Program-made: the position numbers and the translations under genes
The notes under the pieces: model-generated
The model's input: the letters and a program-made list of their open reading frames with translations, nothing else
What the model was told of the DNA's origin: nothing
The model's database searches: none
NCBI GenBank assembly: GCA_028583605.1
Contig: CM053333.1
Span: forward strand, 31,764,476-31,828,475
DNA: 64,000 nt
Direction of reading: 5' to 3'
Origin: Dastarcus helophoroides
Taxonomy: Eukaryota; Arthropoda; Insecta; Coleoptera; Bothrideridae
Part shown: positions 1-11,013 of the stretch, piece by piece
How the letters are laid out: every line of letters starts with the position of its first letter
How positions within the stretch are numbered: position 1 is the first letter of the stretch

Positions 1-1035
1 TTAATTAAGAAGGCGAACAATTTTCTAAGAAAAATCTTGATGAGTTTTTGATCGATTTCAATCTTATTATGTTCAGTATTGTACCGCGAATCTCAGGAAG
101 ACATTCTAATTTCGTAAAATCCATATTTCGAAATTAAAATTGATTTCGGAAATCAAGATTTTTAAAGAACTGTGAAGTCGAAATTGCGAACAATTTCGAG
201 AGAAGTGGAAATTTCGAGAAAAGTGATAGTTTCGAGAAAAGTGAAAGTTTCGAGATTAGGACCAAAGTTTCGATAAAAAAGGTGTGAATTTTGGAAAAAC
301 GGTCGAAATTTCGAATTGAAATTTTCGTCTTTACACTAAACTGTTTCAAAGGTCACGAATGCAAACAAATTCAAAGATCAATGAACTATAAGAAGCGTCA
401 CCCATTTATTAGAAAGTTTTACATTTTACTGTGACGGTGCAACTCATGAAAAAAAAACTAGATTTAACAGAAAAAGTTTCTAATTTGTTAAAAAAATTGC
501 GCTTAAATTACAAATTTGGGGAAAAAGAGTCACAATTTTTATTGAGGTTAAAATTAAAAAAAAAATGTCTAGAAGTTGAAATTTTGAGTTTGATAAAGTC
601 AAAATTTTAGGAAAAATTGGAAGTGTAAAATTTGGAAAAAGGTTGTTCTGAAAATTGCGTAAATTTTAGAAAAAAAAACAACTAGAAAGTGAAAGTGTGA
701 AAAAGTGAATGTTTTGCATATAATTAAAAACAAAATTCCTTAAACTTGAAAAAAAATCACATTTCAAGATTGAATTGAAAATTATTAGAAATCAACTGAA
801 ATTAAAATTATTAGAAAAAGTGATCTCTAGTAGATGGAAAAAGAAATCGAAATTGCGAAATTAAAACAAAGACTTTGAAAAAATAAGTATCGAAAATGAC
901 AATTTTGAGAAAACAATCGAAATTAAAAAAAAATAAATGAGTTTTCTCGCTTGCACTTGATATTTCTAAAGGTTATACACTTTAAAGGTCGCCGAAGTTT
1001 AAAGAATAAGCAATCTTAAGGAGCTTTGAAATCCG
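1..1035. repeat. A-rich degenerate repeat domain
   Basis: AT-rich DNA in which short words such as GAAATTTCGA, AAAAAGTC and TTCGAGAAAA recur at loose spacing of about 20-25 bp on the plus strand. This is the reverse-strand version of the AAAATTTCGACTTTTT motif that fills much of the rest of the window. No convincing gene is present; the short open frames are made of repeat words. Confidence 0.6.
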
Positions 1036-1307
1036 AAGGTTAACGAACTCTGGAGGTCAATGAACCCTGGCGGTCAATGAACCCGGGAGGTCAATGCACC
1101 CTGTAAGACTTTTATCCCTGGAGGTCGATGAATCCTAGAAGTCGATAAACCATGGAAGTCGATGAACCCTGGAAGTCGATGAACTCTAGGGGTCAATGAA
1201 CCCTGGAGGTCAATGTACCTTGGAGGTCAATGAACTTTGGAGGTTAATGAACTTTGAAGGTCAATAAACTTCAAAAGCCGATGAACTCTTAAAGTCGCTT
1301 AACTCAA
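1036..1307. repeat. 17-bp minisatellite, 16 copies
   Basis: Sixteen consecutive 17-bp units, with no indels, of consensus GAGGTCAATGAACCCTG. Unit 5 (1104-1120) is strongly diverged and the last units drift toward AAGTCGATGAACTTT. The phase stays exact through the whole array, so this is a true tandem minisatellite and not chance similarity. Confidence 0.9.
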
Positions 1308-1414
1308 AGTTCATTGAAATTTCGGTTCTAAAGTCGACATTTTAGGTGAAGAAACGAACACTTCGAAAAAAAGTGAAAGTGTAGGAAAAGTCATATTAGA
1401 AAAATGTTCCCGAA

Positions 1415-3072
1415 ACTGCGAGAAAAAATTCGGTATTTCTAGATTAGATGAAACTATAAATTTCGAGAATGAGAATTATTAAAAAATCTGAAGTTCCAGA
1501 CTAAAGTTGGAATTTCAAAAAAACCAAGAAGTGAAAAGTTTCGTTTACATTTGGCGGAAAATGTCGAAATTTCAAAAAAAGTCATGATCATTTAGAAAGG
1601 TCGTCGAGTAAATAAATCGACATTTCAAGACGAAATTTCAAAAAATAACAGAAAACATCAGAAAGTTTCGAGAAAAAAGTCGATGTTTCTAGATTAGATG
1701 AAACTTTAAATTTCGAAAATAGGAGTTATTGAAAAATCTAAAGTTAGAATTTCAAAAAAAAACGAGAAGTGAAAAATTTCGATTACATTTGGCGGAAAAT
1801 GTCGGAATTTCAAAAAAAGTCATGATCATTTAGAAAGGTCGTTCATTAAATAAGTTGACATGTCGAGACAAAATTTTAAAAAATAACAAAAAACATCAGA
1901 AAGTTTCGAGAAAAAAGTCAATGTTTCTAGATTAGATCAAACTTTAAATTTCGAAAATAAGAATTATTGAAAAAGCCAAAGTTCGAGATTAAAGTTCGAA
2001 TTTCAAAAAAAACAAGAAGTGAAAAGTTTCGAATACATTTGGCGGAAAATGTCGAAATTTCAAAAAAAGTCATGATCATTTAGAAAGGTCGTCGAGTAAA
2101 TAAGCTGACATTTCGAGACGAAATTTCAAAAAATAACAGAAAACATCAGAAAGTTTCGACAAAAAAGTCGATTTTCTAGATTAGATGAACCTTTAAATTT
2201 TGAAAATAAGAATTACTGAAAAATCTAAAGTTCGAGATTAAAGTTCGAATTTCAAAAAAACCAAGAAGTGAAAAGTTTCGTTTAAATTTGGCGGAAAATG
2301 TCGAAATTTGAAAAAAAAGTCATGATCATTTAGAAAGGTCGTCGAGTAAATAAATTGACATTTTGAGACGAAATTTAAAAAAATAACAGAAAACATCAGA
2401 AAGTTTCGAGAAAAAAGTCGATGTTTCTAGATTAGATGAAATTATAAATTTCGACAATAAGAATTATTAAAATATCTGAAGTTCGAGATTAAAGTTCGAA
2501 TTTCAAAAAAACCAAGAAGTGAAAAGTTTCGTTTACATTTGGCGGAATATGTCGAAATTTCAAAAAAAGTCATGATCATTTAAAAAGATCGTCTAGTAAA
2601 TAAGTTAACATTTCGAGACGAAATTTCAAAAAATAACAGAAAACATCAGAAAATTTCGAGAAAAAAGTCGATGTTTATAGATTAGATGAAACTTTAAATT
2701 TCGAAAATAAGAATTATTGAAAAATCTAAAGTTCGAGACTAAAGTTGGAATTTCAAAAAAACCAAGAAGCGAAAAGTTTCGTTTACATTTGGCGGAAAAT
2801 GTCGAAATTTCAAAAAAAGTCATGATCATTTAGAAAGGTCGTCGAGTAAGTAATCTGACATTTCGAGACGAAATTTCAAAAAATAACAGAAAACATCAGA
2901 AAGTTTCGAGAAAAAAGTCGATGTTTCTAGATTAGATAAAACTTTAAATTTCGAAAATAAGAATTATTAAAAAATCCAAAGTTCGAATTTCAAAAAAAAA
3001 AAAAAAGTGAAGTTTTCTTTAAATTTCGCGGAAAATGTCAAACTTTCAGAAAAAAGTCATGATCAAAAGGTC
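1415..3072. repeat. Satellite array, about 250-bp unit, 6-7 copies
   Basis: The landmark GTCATGATCATTTAGAAAGG recurs with its CATGATCA part at 1583, 1821, 2071, 2321, 2571, 2821 and (truncated) 3058, giving spacings of 238, 250, 250, 250, 250 and 237 bp. Each unit carries the same order of words: TTTCTAGATTAGAT, a run of TTTCGAAAATAAGAATT, TTTGGCGGAAAATGTCG, then the landmark. Copies look about 90% or more identical by eye. No gene lies inside. Confidence 0.9.
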
Positions 3073-3662
3073 GAAATTTCGAGTTCCGAGTTCGAGTTTA
3101 AAGTCGAAATTTCGCGCAATAATTTTCGTGTTTACACATGAAATTTTTAGAAAAATCTCGAAATGTACTGGACATCTTAGAAAAATGTTATAGTCCAAAA
3201 GAACTCGAAAAAATCGAAAGATCCATTATTGATACTGAACAAGAAATCTCGACACATACTTTTTGCCCCACCACCAAAATCGTAGGTACGCCACTAGTTT
3301 TCAGTAAAAAGTTGATATCGAAGAAAAAGTTGACATTTCTAGAAAAGGTCGAAATTTTGGGTTTGCAATTTTAGGAAAAATCAAAACTGAAACCTCGCCA
3401 TTTTAGAAGGTCGCGGTTTTAAAACAGTACTCGAAATTTATTAAAAATTTCTTTGACTTTAAACTCGAGAGACCTAAGTCGAAATTTCGAATCCAAAACT
3501 GAAGCTTTTGGAAAAAAATGATAGTTGACAGAATTCGTAATTTTTATTGTTTCCCCTAAATCGTTATATTAAGCTTGCGAAAGAAGAGAACATTGCTTCC
3601 GAGTGTTAAGATCTCATTATATTATGTTCACTTCTGTGAATGTGTTCCCTGTTACAAGTTGA
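3073..3662. other. Degenerate A-rich sequence, no gene
   Basis: Continuation of the AAATTTCGA-type degenerate repeat after the satellite array. A plus-strand open frame at 3138-3374 is Lys/Glu-rich and composed of repeat words, so I do not call it a gene. Nothing else is recognisable. Confidence 0.5.
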
Positions 3663-3832
3663 TAACTAAACTGAAAATGATAACGAAGGCTTCCACGGCC
3701 AGAGTCAGTACAGGATATACTTCTTCCGGGATTGGACCGTGTCAAAGAACTACTAAAAGTGTTTAAACACTTTTAGTAGTTCTTTGACACGGTCCAATCC
3801 CGGAAGAAGTATATCTTGTAACTAAACTGAAA
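3663..3832. mobile_element. Family A fold-back element with 14-bp target duplication
   Basis: A 142-bp insertion (3677-3818) lies between direct repeats TAACTAAACTGAAA at 3663-3676 and 3819-3832. It consists of two copies of the family A tail in head-to-head inverted orientation, meeting at about 3764 in the palindrome GTGTTTAAACAC. The left copy is full length (about 86 bp, ending in GATAACGAAGG on the outer side); the right copy stops after TATATCTTG. The sequence that meets at the centre is the part of family A lying just downstream of the predicted hammerhead cleavage site (see 30147-30191). Confidence 0.85.
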
Positions 3833-5698
3833 TATCGAAATGAAGTATAGCTTTGAATGGGGTAAGTCAAAGTACAATTAAATAAATATTTATTATTATA
3901 AATCCATATAAATAAATTAGGATGATTAGGCCTTACCTTTCGATCCTCGATTAAAGTTGCGACTCGTCCAGGCTGAAAATAAAAGGTCGATAAGTCTGGG
4001 AAATTAGATTTGTTATTAACAAAACGTAACGTGTGGGCGATAAATATCGATAAGGGCTGGCGACGAACGTTTTAAAAATTGTTGATTTAATTGTTAATTT
4101 ACGACGTTGACTTTCTAAAAATCAAGGCATTCGACGCAATTTTAAACCTATTAATGTTTTTTCACGGACGTCACTTTCCCACTATCCGTGTGATTCAGTT
4201 TTAATTTTTACGACATTCCACCAATAAAATATAAAGTAGGATAAGGTTGCGATAAAAATAAAATAATTTACGGTTGTTATTTTAATCTCTTCAGGCTTCT
4301 CTATGCTCCTGTGATAACTTTGATTTGCGATTTTAGTTAATTTTGTAAAGAATTAGGGATGTCAATGTAAACGTTGTGTATTGTATATGTATAGGGACGT
4401 CGAAATTCGTAATACATTATATTTTAATACACCTCTCAATGAAACATGAACCATTTTAGAATCCTGGGATTTGATTTCATCTAGAAATGTTATCGTATAA
4501 CCTAGATAGAAAGGTGGAATCCAATAAGATTTTCTGATGTGATTTGATACTTCCTCTATAGTATCGATTCTCTCCAGTCTCTAGCCCCCTTTGATATTTT
4601 GATATGTTCTTGCGATAAAATAAAAAATTGCAAACATGATACACGCATTTCCTAATTGCTTAATATCAATAGCGCCATATGTTCTGTTATTTAGATAATA
4701 GAGATTCAATGTTGCACTTTGTTTTGTTTTTTTTTAATAACGAAATGACGTCCTTGTCGGGGTCATCAACCTGTATGTTTTAGAAAACACGATAAAAAGG
4801 GAAAAATGTCTAGACATTTTATCAGAATGCATCACGCCAATAAGTCATTCACTGGGACAGTAGATGTTATAGGATTTGGCGCTTTTCATTTCGCACCATT
4901 GAAACTACCCGATATACTGAAATAACTGAAAATTTGTAGATACATAATTTTTATTTATTTTTGCAGCAGTGGGTCCAATTTCAGACATGGACGTAAGCAG
5001 GATTTGCTTCAGAAGGAGACGGTATTCATTTTTAAATGATGAAAGAAAATTTGCAAATAACCGTCTTGGGAAGACTGAATTTTGAGATTGAGAGTTCTAA
5101 ACACTTCGAGATTTTGAGGAAAAAAGTCAAAAGTTAAACAAAAGTCGGAGAGGGGAAGAAAAAGAATACGAAATTTCAGAATAATGACGAAAAATCAGAA
5201 AAAACGAATTTTGAGAAATAGGTCCAAATGTTGACTATAAAAACTTATCATTATTTAAGTGTCTTCAGTATTCTTGTGTTCAAAATAAACCCAATTAAAA
5301 GAACAAGGGTAAAAAAAGAAATTCTTAAAGCTAGCTTATTTATATTTTAAATGAACCAACTGGCACAACGATTAACGCTTATATGAAATACATAAGTACA
5401 ATCTGAAAACAAACTGTTGTACGGTTTATTACAAAAATAAATAATTTTCAAAATAAATATTTTTAGTCTTTGTATCGGCTCCTTGATACGAAACAATAAT
5501 CTTTATTTTTTATGTTTATATCATTCAAAAAGTCGATGCTAAAAATGTTAGCGTAAATAAAAACTGAGCAACTTAATATAACGAATAGTTTCTTATTTCG
5601 AATAATATACACAAACAGTTCTCAAAAAAATTGTTTTTAAAATTGTTAAAAACAGTTTCTTCGAGACTTTCAAGTTTGACTAAGCGCGATGATTCAAA
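3833..5698. other. Single-copy DNA, no recognised gene
   Basis: AT-rich but not repetitive sequence downstream (on the minus strand) of the ChaC-like exon, so it may be that gene's intron. I looked for the next ChaC exon, expected to start with a PGRVATL-like sequence, and did not find it. Confidence 0.4.
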
Positions 5699-5704
5699 AC
5701 TTAC

Positions 5705-5905
5705 ATTTTCTTCAGTTCCTCGGTGGGTGGTATTTCCCTGCCAAAATCTTCTGTTATAACCAGTGACATGGCCCGTGACAGCCTTGTGAAATTCGAAGCC
5801 GGGTTTCCAGCACAAGGAACCATAGGCGAAAACCCAAAGGGCCTTAGTTTCGCTGCCAAAAACTTCGTCTTGGAGCACCGCAACACTATCAATTTCGGCC
5901 TGCAT
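5705..5905 (-). CDS. Glutathione-specific gamma-glutamylcyclotransferase (ChaC-like), first coding exon only
   Basis: Sixty-seven codons from an ATG at 5905 encode a ChaC-family N-terminus. The YGSL substrate-binding loop is in the context VFAYGSLCWKPGFEF, followed by GHVTGY, RRFWQGNTTHRG and TEEN, as in animal ChaC1/ChaC2. The enzyme family cleaves glutathione in the cytosol to 5-oxoproline and Cys-Gly. The frame leaves ChaC similarity just after HRGT, where AAT|GTAAGT at 5704-5699 forms a near-consensus splice donor, so the exon ends at 5705. The catalytic Glu lies in later exons, which I cannot find here. The start is the first in-frame ATG after an upstream TAA. It is either a live gene with a long intron running beyond 1, or an orphan exon. 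Identity is secure at family level only. Confidence 0.75.
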
Positions 5906-6144
5906 GTTGTCTGATGCAACATGCGGTGAGAATGACAGAACGCGAGCGTGCGGTGCGATACGAGCACAGTTAGCGATAGATACCGGGAGAATTGCCGAAC
6001 AATTTTATTCTATATACTTATATACAATCTCATCACCAAGTACTTCTTCGATAGAATTCGTTTTATCTGACGACATTTTATAGCACTAATTTCTGACTGT
6101 TCGTTGTGCGAAATGATTAAATTTATCTGGCCGCTGTTCTCAGG

Positions 6145-6350
6145 CTATGTCAACGTGGGTAGGTCGATTTTAGTACGCATCTGCAGTAGGAGAAAGTCCT
6201 TCGCGCAAAAGTATCGGCTAGGTAGTCTTCGCTGACCATACCACTGACCGATTTGCTGAAATTTATCAAAGGCTATGGGGGCGTTTCGCCTGAATTTCTG
6301 AATGGGACAGCTGATTGCACCCCCCACCAATATACTAATAAAGGGAACGA
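6145..6350 (-). CDS. Possible lipocalin-like exon (weak)
   Basis: An open minus-strand frame contains CPIQKF, then FDKFQQIGQWYGQRR. The spacing F-D-x5-G-x-W-Y matches the first conserved block of lipocalins such as apolipoprotein D, preceded by a Cys-Pro as in secreted insect members. A hydrophobic stretch (FVPFISILVGGAIS) precedes it but has no ATG, and a possible splice acceptor (ATCAG) precedes the Cys codon. The frame ends in TAG at 6145. The Tyr/Phe normally two residues before the Gly is Gln here. The similarity is short and may be chance. It lies 240 bp upstream of the ChaC-like exon in the same orientation. Confidence 0.22.
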
Positions 6351-6375
6351 ATTTTTTATTAAATTTTTTCAACAA

Positions 6376-6880
6376 AAAATATTTCGATTTTAGTATTTGT
6401 AACTTTAGTCATATTGTATGTCCTTGTATTGTATGCTAAATTTCTATTATTAAGAGTAAAATTTATCTGCGCTTATTTCGACCTTTTGAAATACGCTTCA
6501 TTTTTAATAGGAATTAGAGTAGCAATTCCATGATAAAATACGCCATGTTTTTATGTTATCATTCCTACGTTCGAACTATCAAACAATTCTCGGTAATTCT
6601 GCGCTTTTGAAATGTATCCATTAGCTTCAAGAGTAGAGAGCAATTGTTTTCGAAGTAAATAGACAGCAAGGTTTTGTGTTGTTGTGGCAAAGTAGTATTT
6701 ATTGCAAATATTATGTGTGATCTAACAGTAGTTTAAAAAATGGGGCTCTGACATATAAAATGTTATTTTAAACTTTCATTGCGAGGCTATGCACCTACGC
6801 ATAATTAAGAGGAAGATAAATGATTTTTTTAGTCTCTTCCATTTTCATACAAAAATTATTAAATGTTAATAACAAGTGTC
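6376..6880. other. Single-copy AT-rich DNA, nothing recognised
   Basis: Non-repetitive sequence between the exon region and the pyrimidine tract. No open frame or motif stands out. Confidence 0.4.
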
Positions 6881-9262
6881 AAAAGATTTTAAAAAATAGA
6901 GCCCATTGCTTTTCTATCTTTTTCTTCCTCTCTTTCTTTACTCACTCTTTAATTTTTTCTCTCCTTTCACTGTTTTATCGCTGCTGTATGTTTTTTCTTT
7001 CCTTTCTTTATCTTATTCTGGTTTCCTTGTATTTGTTTTTCTCACCAGCTTTCCTTTTTCTCTGTCTGCTTCCTCCTTCCCTTTCCCCCCTTCCCTTCTT
7101 TCTCTTCATTCCCTTTTCCCTTCTTTCGCTTCTTTCCCTTCTTTCGCTACCTTCCCTTCTTTCGCTTCCGTTCCTTCTTTCGCTTCCCTCCTTTCTTTCG
7201 CGTCCTTCCCTTCCTTTCTTTCCTTCCCTTCCTTCCTTCTTTCCTTCCTTACTTCCATCCTTCCCTTCCTTCCCTTCCTTCCCTTCCTTCCCTTCCTTCC
7301 CTTCCTTCCCTTCCTTCCCTTCCTTCCCTTCCTTACCTTCCTTCCCTTCCTTCCCTTCCTTCCCTTCCTTCCCTTCCTTCGCTTCCTTCCCTTCCTTCCC
7401 TTCCTTCGCTTCCTTCCCTTCCTTTCCTTCCTTCCCTTCCTTCCCTTCCTTCCCTTCCTTCCCTTCCTTCCCTTCCTTCCCTTCCTTCCCTTCCTTCACT
7501 TCCTTCCCATCCTTCCCCTCCTTCCCTTCCTTCCCTTCCTTCCCTTCCTTGCCTTCCTTCCCTTCCTTCCCTTCCTTTCCTTCCTTCCCTTTTTCCCTTC
7601 TTTCCTTCTTTCCCTTCTTTCGCTACCTTCCCTTCTTTCGCTTCCGTTCCTTCTTTCGCTTCCCTCCTTTCTTTCGCGTCCTTCCCTTCCTTTCTTTCCC
7701 TCCCTTCCTTCCTTCTTTCCTTCCTTCCTTACATCCTTCCCTTCCTTCCCTTCCTTTCCTTCCTTCCCTTCCTTCCCTTCCTTCCCTTCCTTCCTTCCTT
7801 CCTTCCTTCTCTTCCTTCCCTTCCTTCCTTCCTTCCTTCCCTTCCTTCCCTTCCTTCCCTTCCTTCCCTTCCTTCCCTTCCTTCCCTTCCTTCCCTTCCT
7901 TCCCTTCCTTCCCTTCCTTCCCTTCCTTCCCTTCCTTCCCTTCCTTCACTTCCTTCCCTTCCTTCCCTTCCTTCCCTTCCTTCCCTTCCTTCCCTTCCTT
8001 CCCTTCCTTCCCTTCCTTCCCTTCCTTCCCTTCTTTCCCTTCCTTCCCTTCCTTCCCTTCCTTTCCTTACTTCACTCCTGTCTTCCTTCCTTTTTGTCTT
8101 CCTTCCTTTCTTGCCTTCATTTCTTCTTTCTTTCCTTTCTTTCATCATTCCCTGTTGGTCTTCCTTTCTTTCTTTCTTACCTTCCCTTCTCCCTTTTTTC
8201 CTTTCTTTCTTCCCTGTATCCTTCCGTCCTTACTTCCTTCTTTTCCTCCTTGTCTTCCTGCCTTCCTTGCCTTTCTTTCTTTCCTGTCTACTTTCTCTTT
8301 TTCCCTCGCTGTCTACCTTTCTTCCTTCCTTCTTTCCTTCCTTCCTTCCTTCCTTTCTTTCTTGCCTTCCTTCTTTCCTTTTCTCGTTCCTTCCCTCCCT
8401 TTCTTTATTTCCTATCTTCTTTCCTTCCTTCCTTCTTTTCCTTCTTGCTTTCTTTACTCCCTGTCTTTATTCTTTCTCTTCCTTCTTTCCTGCCTTCCCT
8501 GTCTTCCCCTCCTTTCTCGCCTTCCTGTCTTCCTTCCTTCCCTCCTTTCTTTTTTCCTCCCTTCCGTTTTTTCTGCCTTGCTTTCTTCTCTCCCCGTTTT
8601 CCTTCCTTGCCTTCCTTCCTTACTTCCTTGTCTTCCTGCTTTCTTTCCTTCCACGTTTTCCTCCCTTCTTTGCCTTTCTTCCTTCCTCGTCTTCCTCCTT
8701 TCCTTCCTTCCCTGTCTTCCTCTCTTACTTGCCTTCCTTTCTTTTCCATATTTTTTCCTTCCTTTCTTCGTTCCTTCCTTCCTTTTTTTCTTCCTTGCTT
8801 TCTTCCCTCCCTGTTTTCCTTCCTTGCCTTCCTTCCTGACTTCCTCGTCTGCCTCCTTTCCTGTCTTCCTTCCTTCTTTTTCTTCTTTCCTTCCTTTCTT
8901 CCTTCCTTGTCTTCCTGCTCTTTCCCCCTGTCTTCCTTCTTTCCTTTCTTGCCTTCCTGTCTTCGTTCCTTCCTTCCGTCTTTCCTTCTTTCTTTTCTTC
9001 CCTGTTTTCCTCCCCTCCTTGCCTTTCTTCCTTTCCTGTCTTCCTTCCTTGCTTTCTTCCCTCCCTGTTTTCCTTTCTTGTCTTCCTCCTTTCCTTCCTT
9101 TCATGTCTTCCTTCTTTTCTTGCCTTCCTTCCTTTCCCGTCTTCTTTTCTTCCTCCCTTCGTTCCTTCCTTTTTTCTTCCTTCCTTCCCTCCTTTCTTCT
9201 TTCCTCCCTGTCCTCGTTCTCTCCTTCCTTTCTCCCTTTCCTTTCTGTTTTGATTCCTTTCC
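6881..9262. repeat. Pyrimidine tract, first segment, with (CTTCCCTTC)n arrays
   Basis: Almost pure C/T on the plus strand. From about 7255 to 7600 and 7740 to 8065 it is a regular 9-bp repeat CTTCCCTTC with few interruptions; elsewhere it is mixed CTTT/CTTCC. Because 9 is a multiple of 3 and pyrimidine codons cannot form stops, very long frames (Phe-Pro-Ser repeats on plus, Lys-Glu-Gly on minus) are open by composition. They are not genes. A block containing TTTCGCTACCTTCCC at 7143 recurs at 7619, a 476-bp internal duplication. Confidence 0.9.
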
Positions 9263-9400
9263 GGAAAGAAAGTAAAAAGCGGAGAAAGGAAGAATGAATG
9301 AAGGGAAGAGGTGAAAGAGACAAACAACTCGCATGCAACAGATAAAATTTCAACAATGGATGCACACAAGACTTATCAAGCAATCAATGTTTAAAAAACT
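9263..9400. repeat. Non-pyrimidine tail, copy 1 of 2
   Basis: About 138 bp of mixed sequence, from GGAAAGAAAG through GAAAGAGACAAACAACTCG to AAGCAATCAATGTTTAAAAAA, interrupting the pyrimidine tract. It recurs almost unchanged at 10874-11013. Confidence 0.85.
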
Positions 9401-10873
9401 TTCTTGTCTTGCTTCTTTCCTTCCCTCTTTGTCTTCCTTTCTTCTTTTTCTTTTTTCCTTCCTTCCTTGCCTTCTTTCTTTCCTTTTCTCGTTCGTTCCC
9501 TCCCTTCCTTTATTTCCTGTCTTCTTTCCTTCCTTTGTTCCTTCCTTCCTTCTTTTCTTCCTTGCTTTCTTTACTCCCTGTCTTTATTCTTTGTCTTCCT
9601 TCCTTCTTGCCTTCCCTGTCTTCCCCGCTTTCTCGCCTTCCTTTCTTTTCTGTCTTCCTTCCTCCCCTCCTTTCTTTTTTCCTCCCTTCCTTTTTTTCTT
9701 CCTTGCTTTCTTCTCTCCCCGTTTTCCTTCCTTGTCTTCCTTCTTTCTTTCCTTCCCTGTTTTCCTTCCTTCTTTGCCTTTCTTCCTTCCTCGTCTTCCT
9801 TCTTTCCTTCCTTCCTTGTCTTCCTCTCTTCTTTGCCTTCCTTCCTTTCCCATATTCTTTCCTTCCTGTATTTGTTCCTTCTTTTTTTCTTCCTTGCTTG
9901 CTTCCCTTCCTGTCTTCTTTCCTTGCCTTCCTTACTGACTTCCTCGTCTTCCTTCTTTCCTTCCTTTCCTGTCTTCCTTCCTTCTTTTTCTTCTTTTCTT
10001 CCTTCCTTCCTTGCCTTCCTTCTCTTCCCCCCTGTCTTTCCTTCTTTCTTTCCTTCTCTATTTTCTTCCCTTTTTTGCCTTTCTTCCTTTCCTATCTTCC
10101 TTTCTTTTTTTCTTCCTTGCTTTCTTCCCTCCCTGTTTTCCTTTCTTGTCTTCCTCCTTTCCTTCCTTCCCTGTCTTCCTCCCTTCCTTGCCTTCCTTCC
10201 TTTCCCCTCTTCTTTCCTTCCTCCCTACGTTCCTTACTTCCTTTTTTCTTCCTTGCTTTCTTCCCTTTCTGTCTTCCTTCCTTGTCTTCTTTCCTTCCTT
10301 TTCTGTTTTCCTTCCTTCTTTTTCTTCTTTCCTTCCTTCCTTGTCTTCCTTCCCTCCCTTGCCTTCCTCTCCCTGTCTTCCTTCTTTCCTTCCTTGCTTT
10401 CCTGCCTTCCTTCCTTCCTTTGTGCTTTCCTTCTTTCCTTCCCTGTTTTCTTGCCTTTCTTCCTTTCCTGTCTTCCTTCGTTGCTTTCTTCCCTCCCTAT
10501 TTTCCTTTCTTGTCTTTCTACTTTCCTTTCTTTTCTGTCTTTCTCCTTTCCTTGCCTTCCTTCCTTTACCCTCTTCTTTCCTTCCTCCCTTCGTTCTTTA
10601 CTTTCTTTTTTCTTCCTTGCTTTCTTCCCTCCCTGTCTTCCTTCCTTGCCTTCCTTTCTTACTTCATTATCTTCCTTCTTTTCTTCCTTCCCTGTCTTCC
10701 TTTTTTCCTTCCTTGCCTTCCGGCCTTTCTTCCTTCCTTCCTTCCCTGTCTTCCTTTTTTCCTTCCTTGCCTTCCGGCCTTTCTTCCTTCCTTCCTTCCC
10801 TCCTTTCTTCTTTCCTCCCGGTCCTCGTTCTCTCCTTCCTTTTTTCCTTCCCTTTCTGTTTTGCTTCCTTTCC
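9401..10873. repeat. Pyrimidine tract, second segment (duplicate)
   Basis: A second block of C/T sequence matching the first segment. The word TTCTCGTTC and its flanks occur at 8381 and 9486, and the ends TCCTCGTTCTCTCCTTCC through TTCCGG occur before 9263 and 10874. The offset grows from about 1105 to 1611 bp along the block because this copy has extra internal duplications, including repeats of CTTTCTTCCCTCCCTGTTTT. Confidence 0.85.
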
Positions 10874-11013
10874 GGAAAGAAAGGAAAAAGCGGAGAAAGG
10901 AAGAATGAATGAAGGAAAGAGGTGAAAGAGACAAACAACTCGTATGCAACCGATAAAATTTCAACAATGGATGCACACAAGACTTATCAAGCAATCAATG
11001 TTTAAAAAAAAGA
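10874..11013. repeat. Non-pyrimidine tail, copy 2 of 2
   Basis: Second copy of the 9263-9400 tail with a few substitutions, offset 1611 bp. It marks the end of the duplicated pyrimidine block. Confidence 0.85.

Noticed and set aside
1415..3072. Regularly spaced repeats as a CRISPR array
   Set aside because: Units are 250-bp tandem repeats without unique spacers, in eukaryotic DNA.
4965..4996. Possible micro-exon between TTTTTGCAG and GTAAGC on plus
   Set aside because: Splice-like words alone in AT-rich DNA; no coding context on this strand.
6820..9297. Very long plus-strand frame of Phe-Pro-Ser and Leu-Pro repeats, and Lys-Glu-Gly frames on minus
   Set aside because: Pyrimidine-only codons cannot be stops, so the frame is open by composition. 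All three plus frames are open together.
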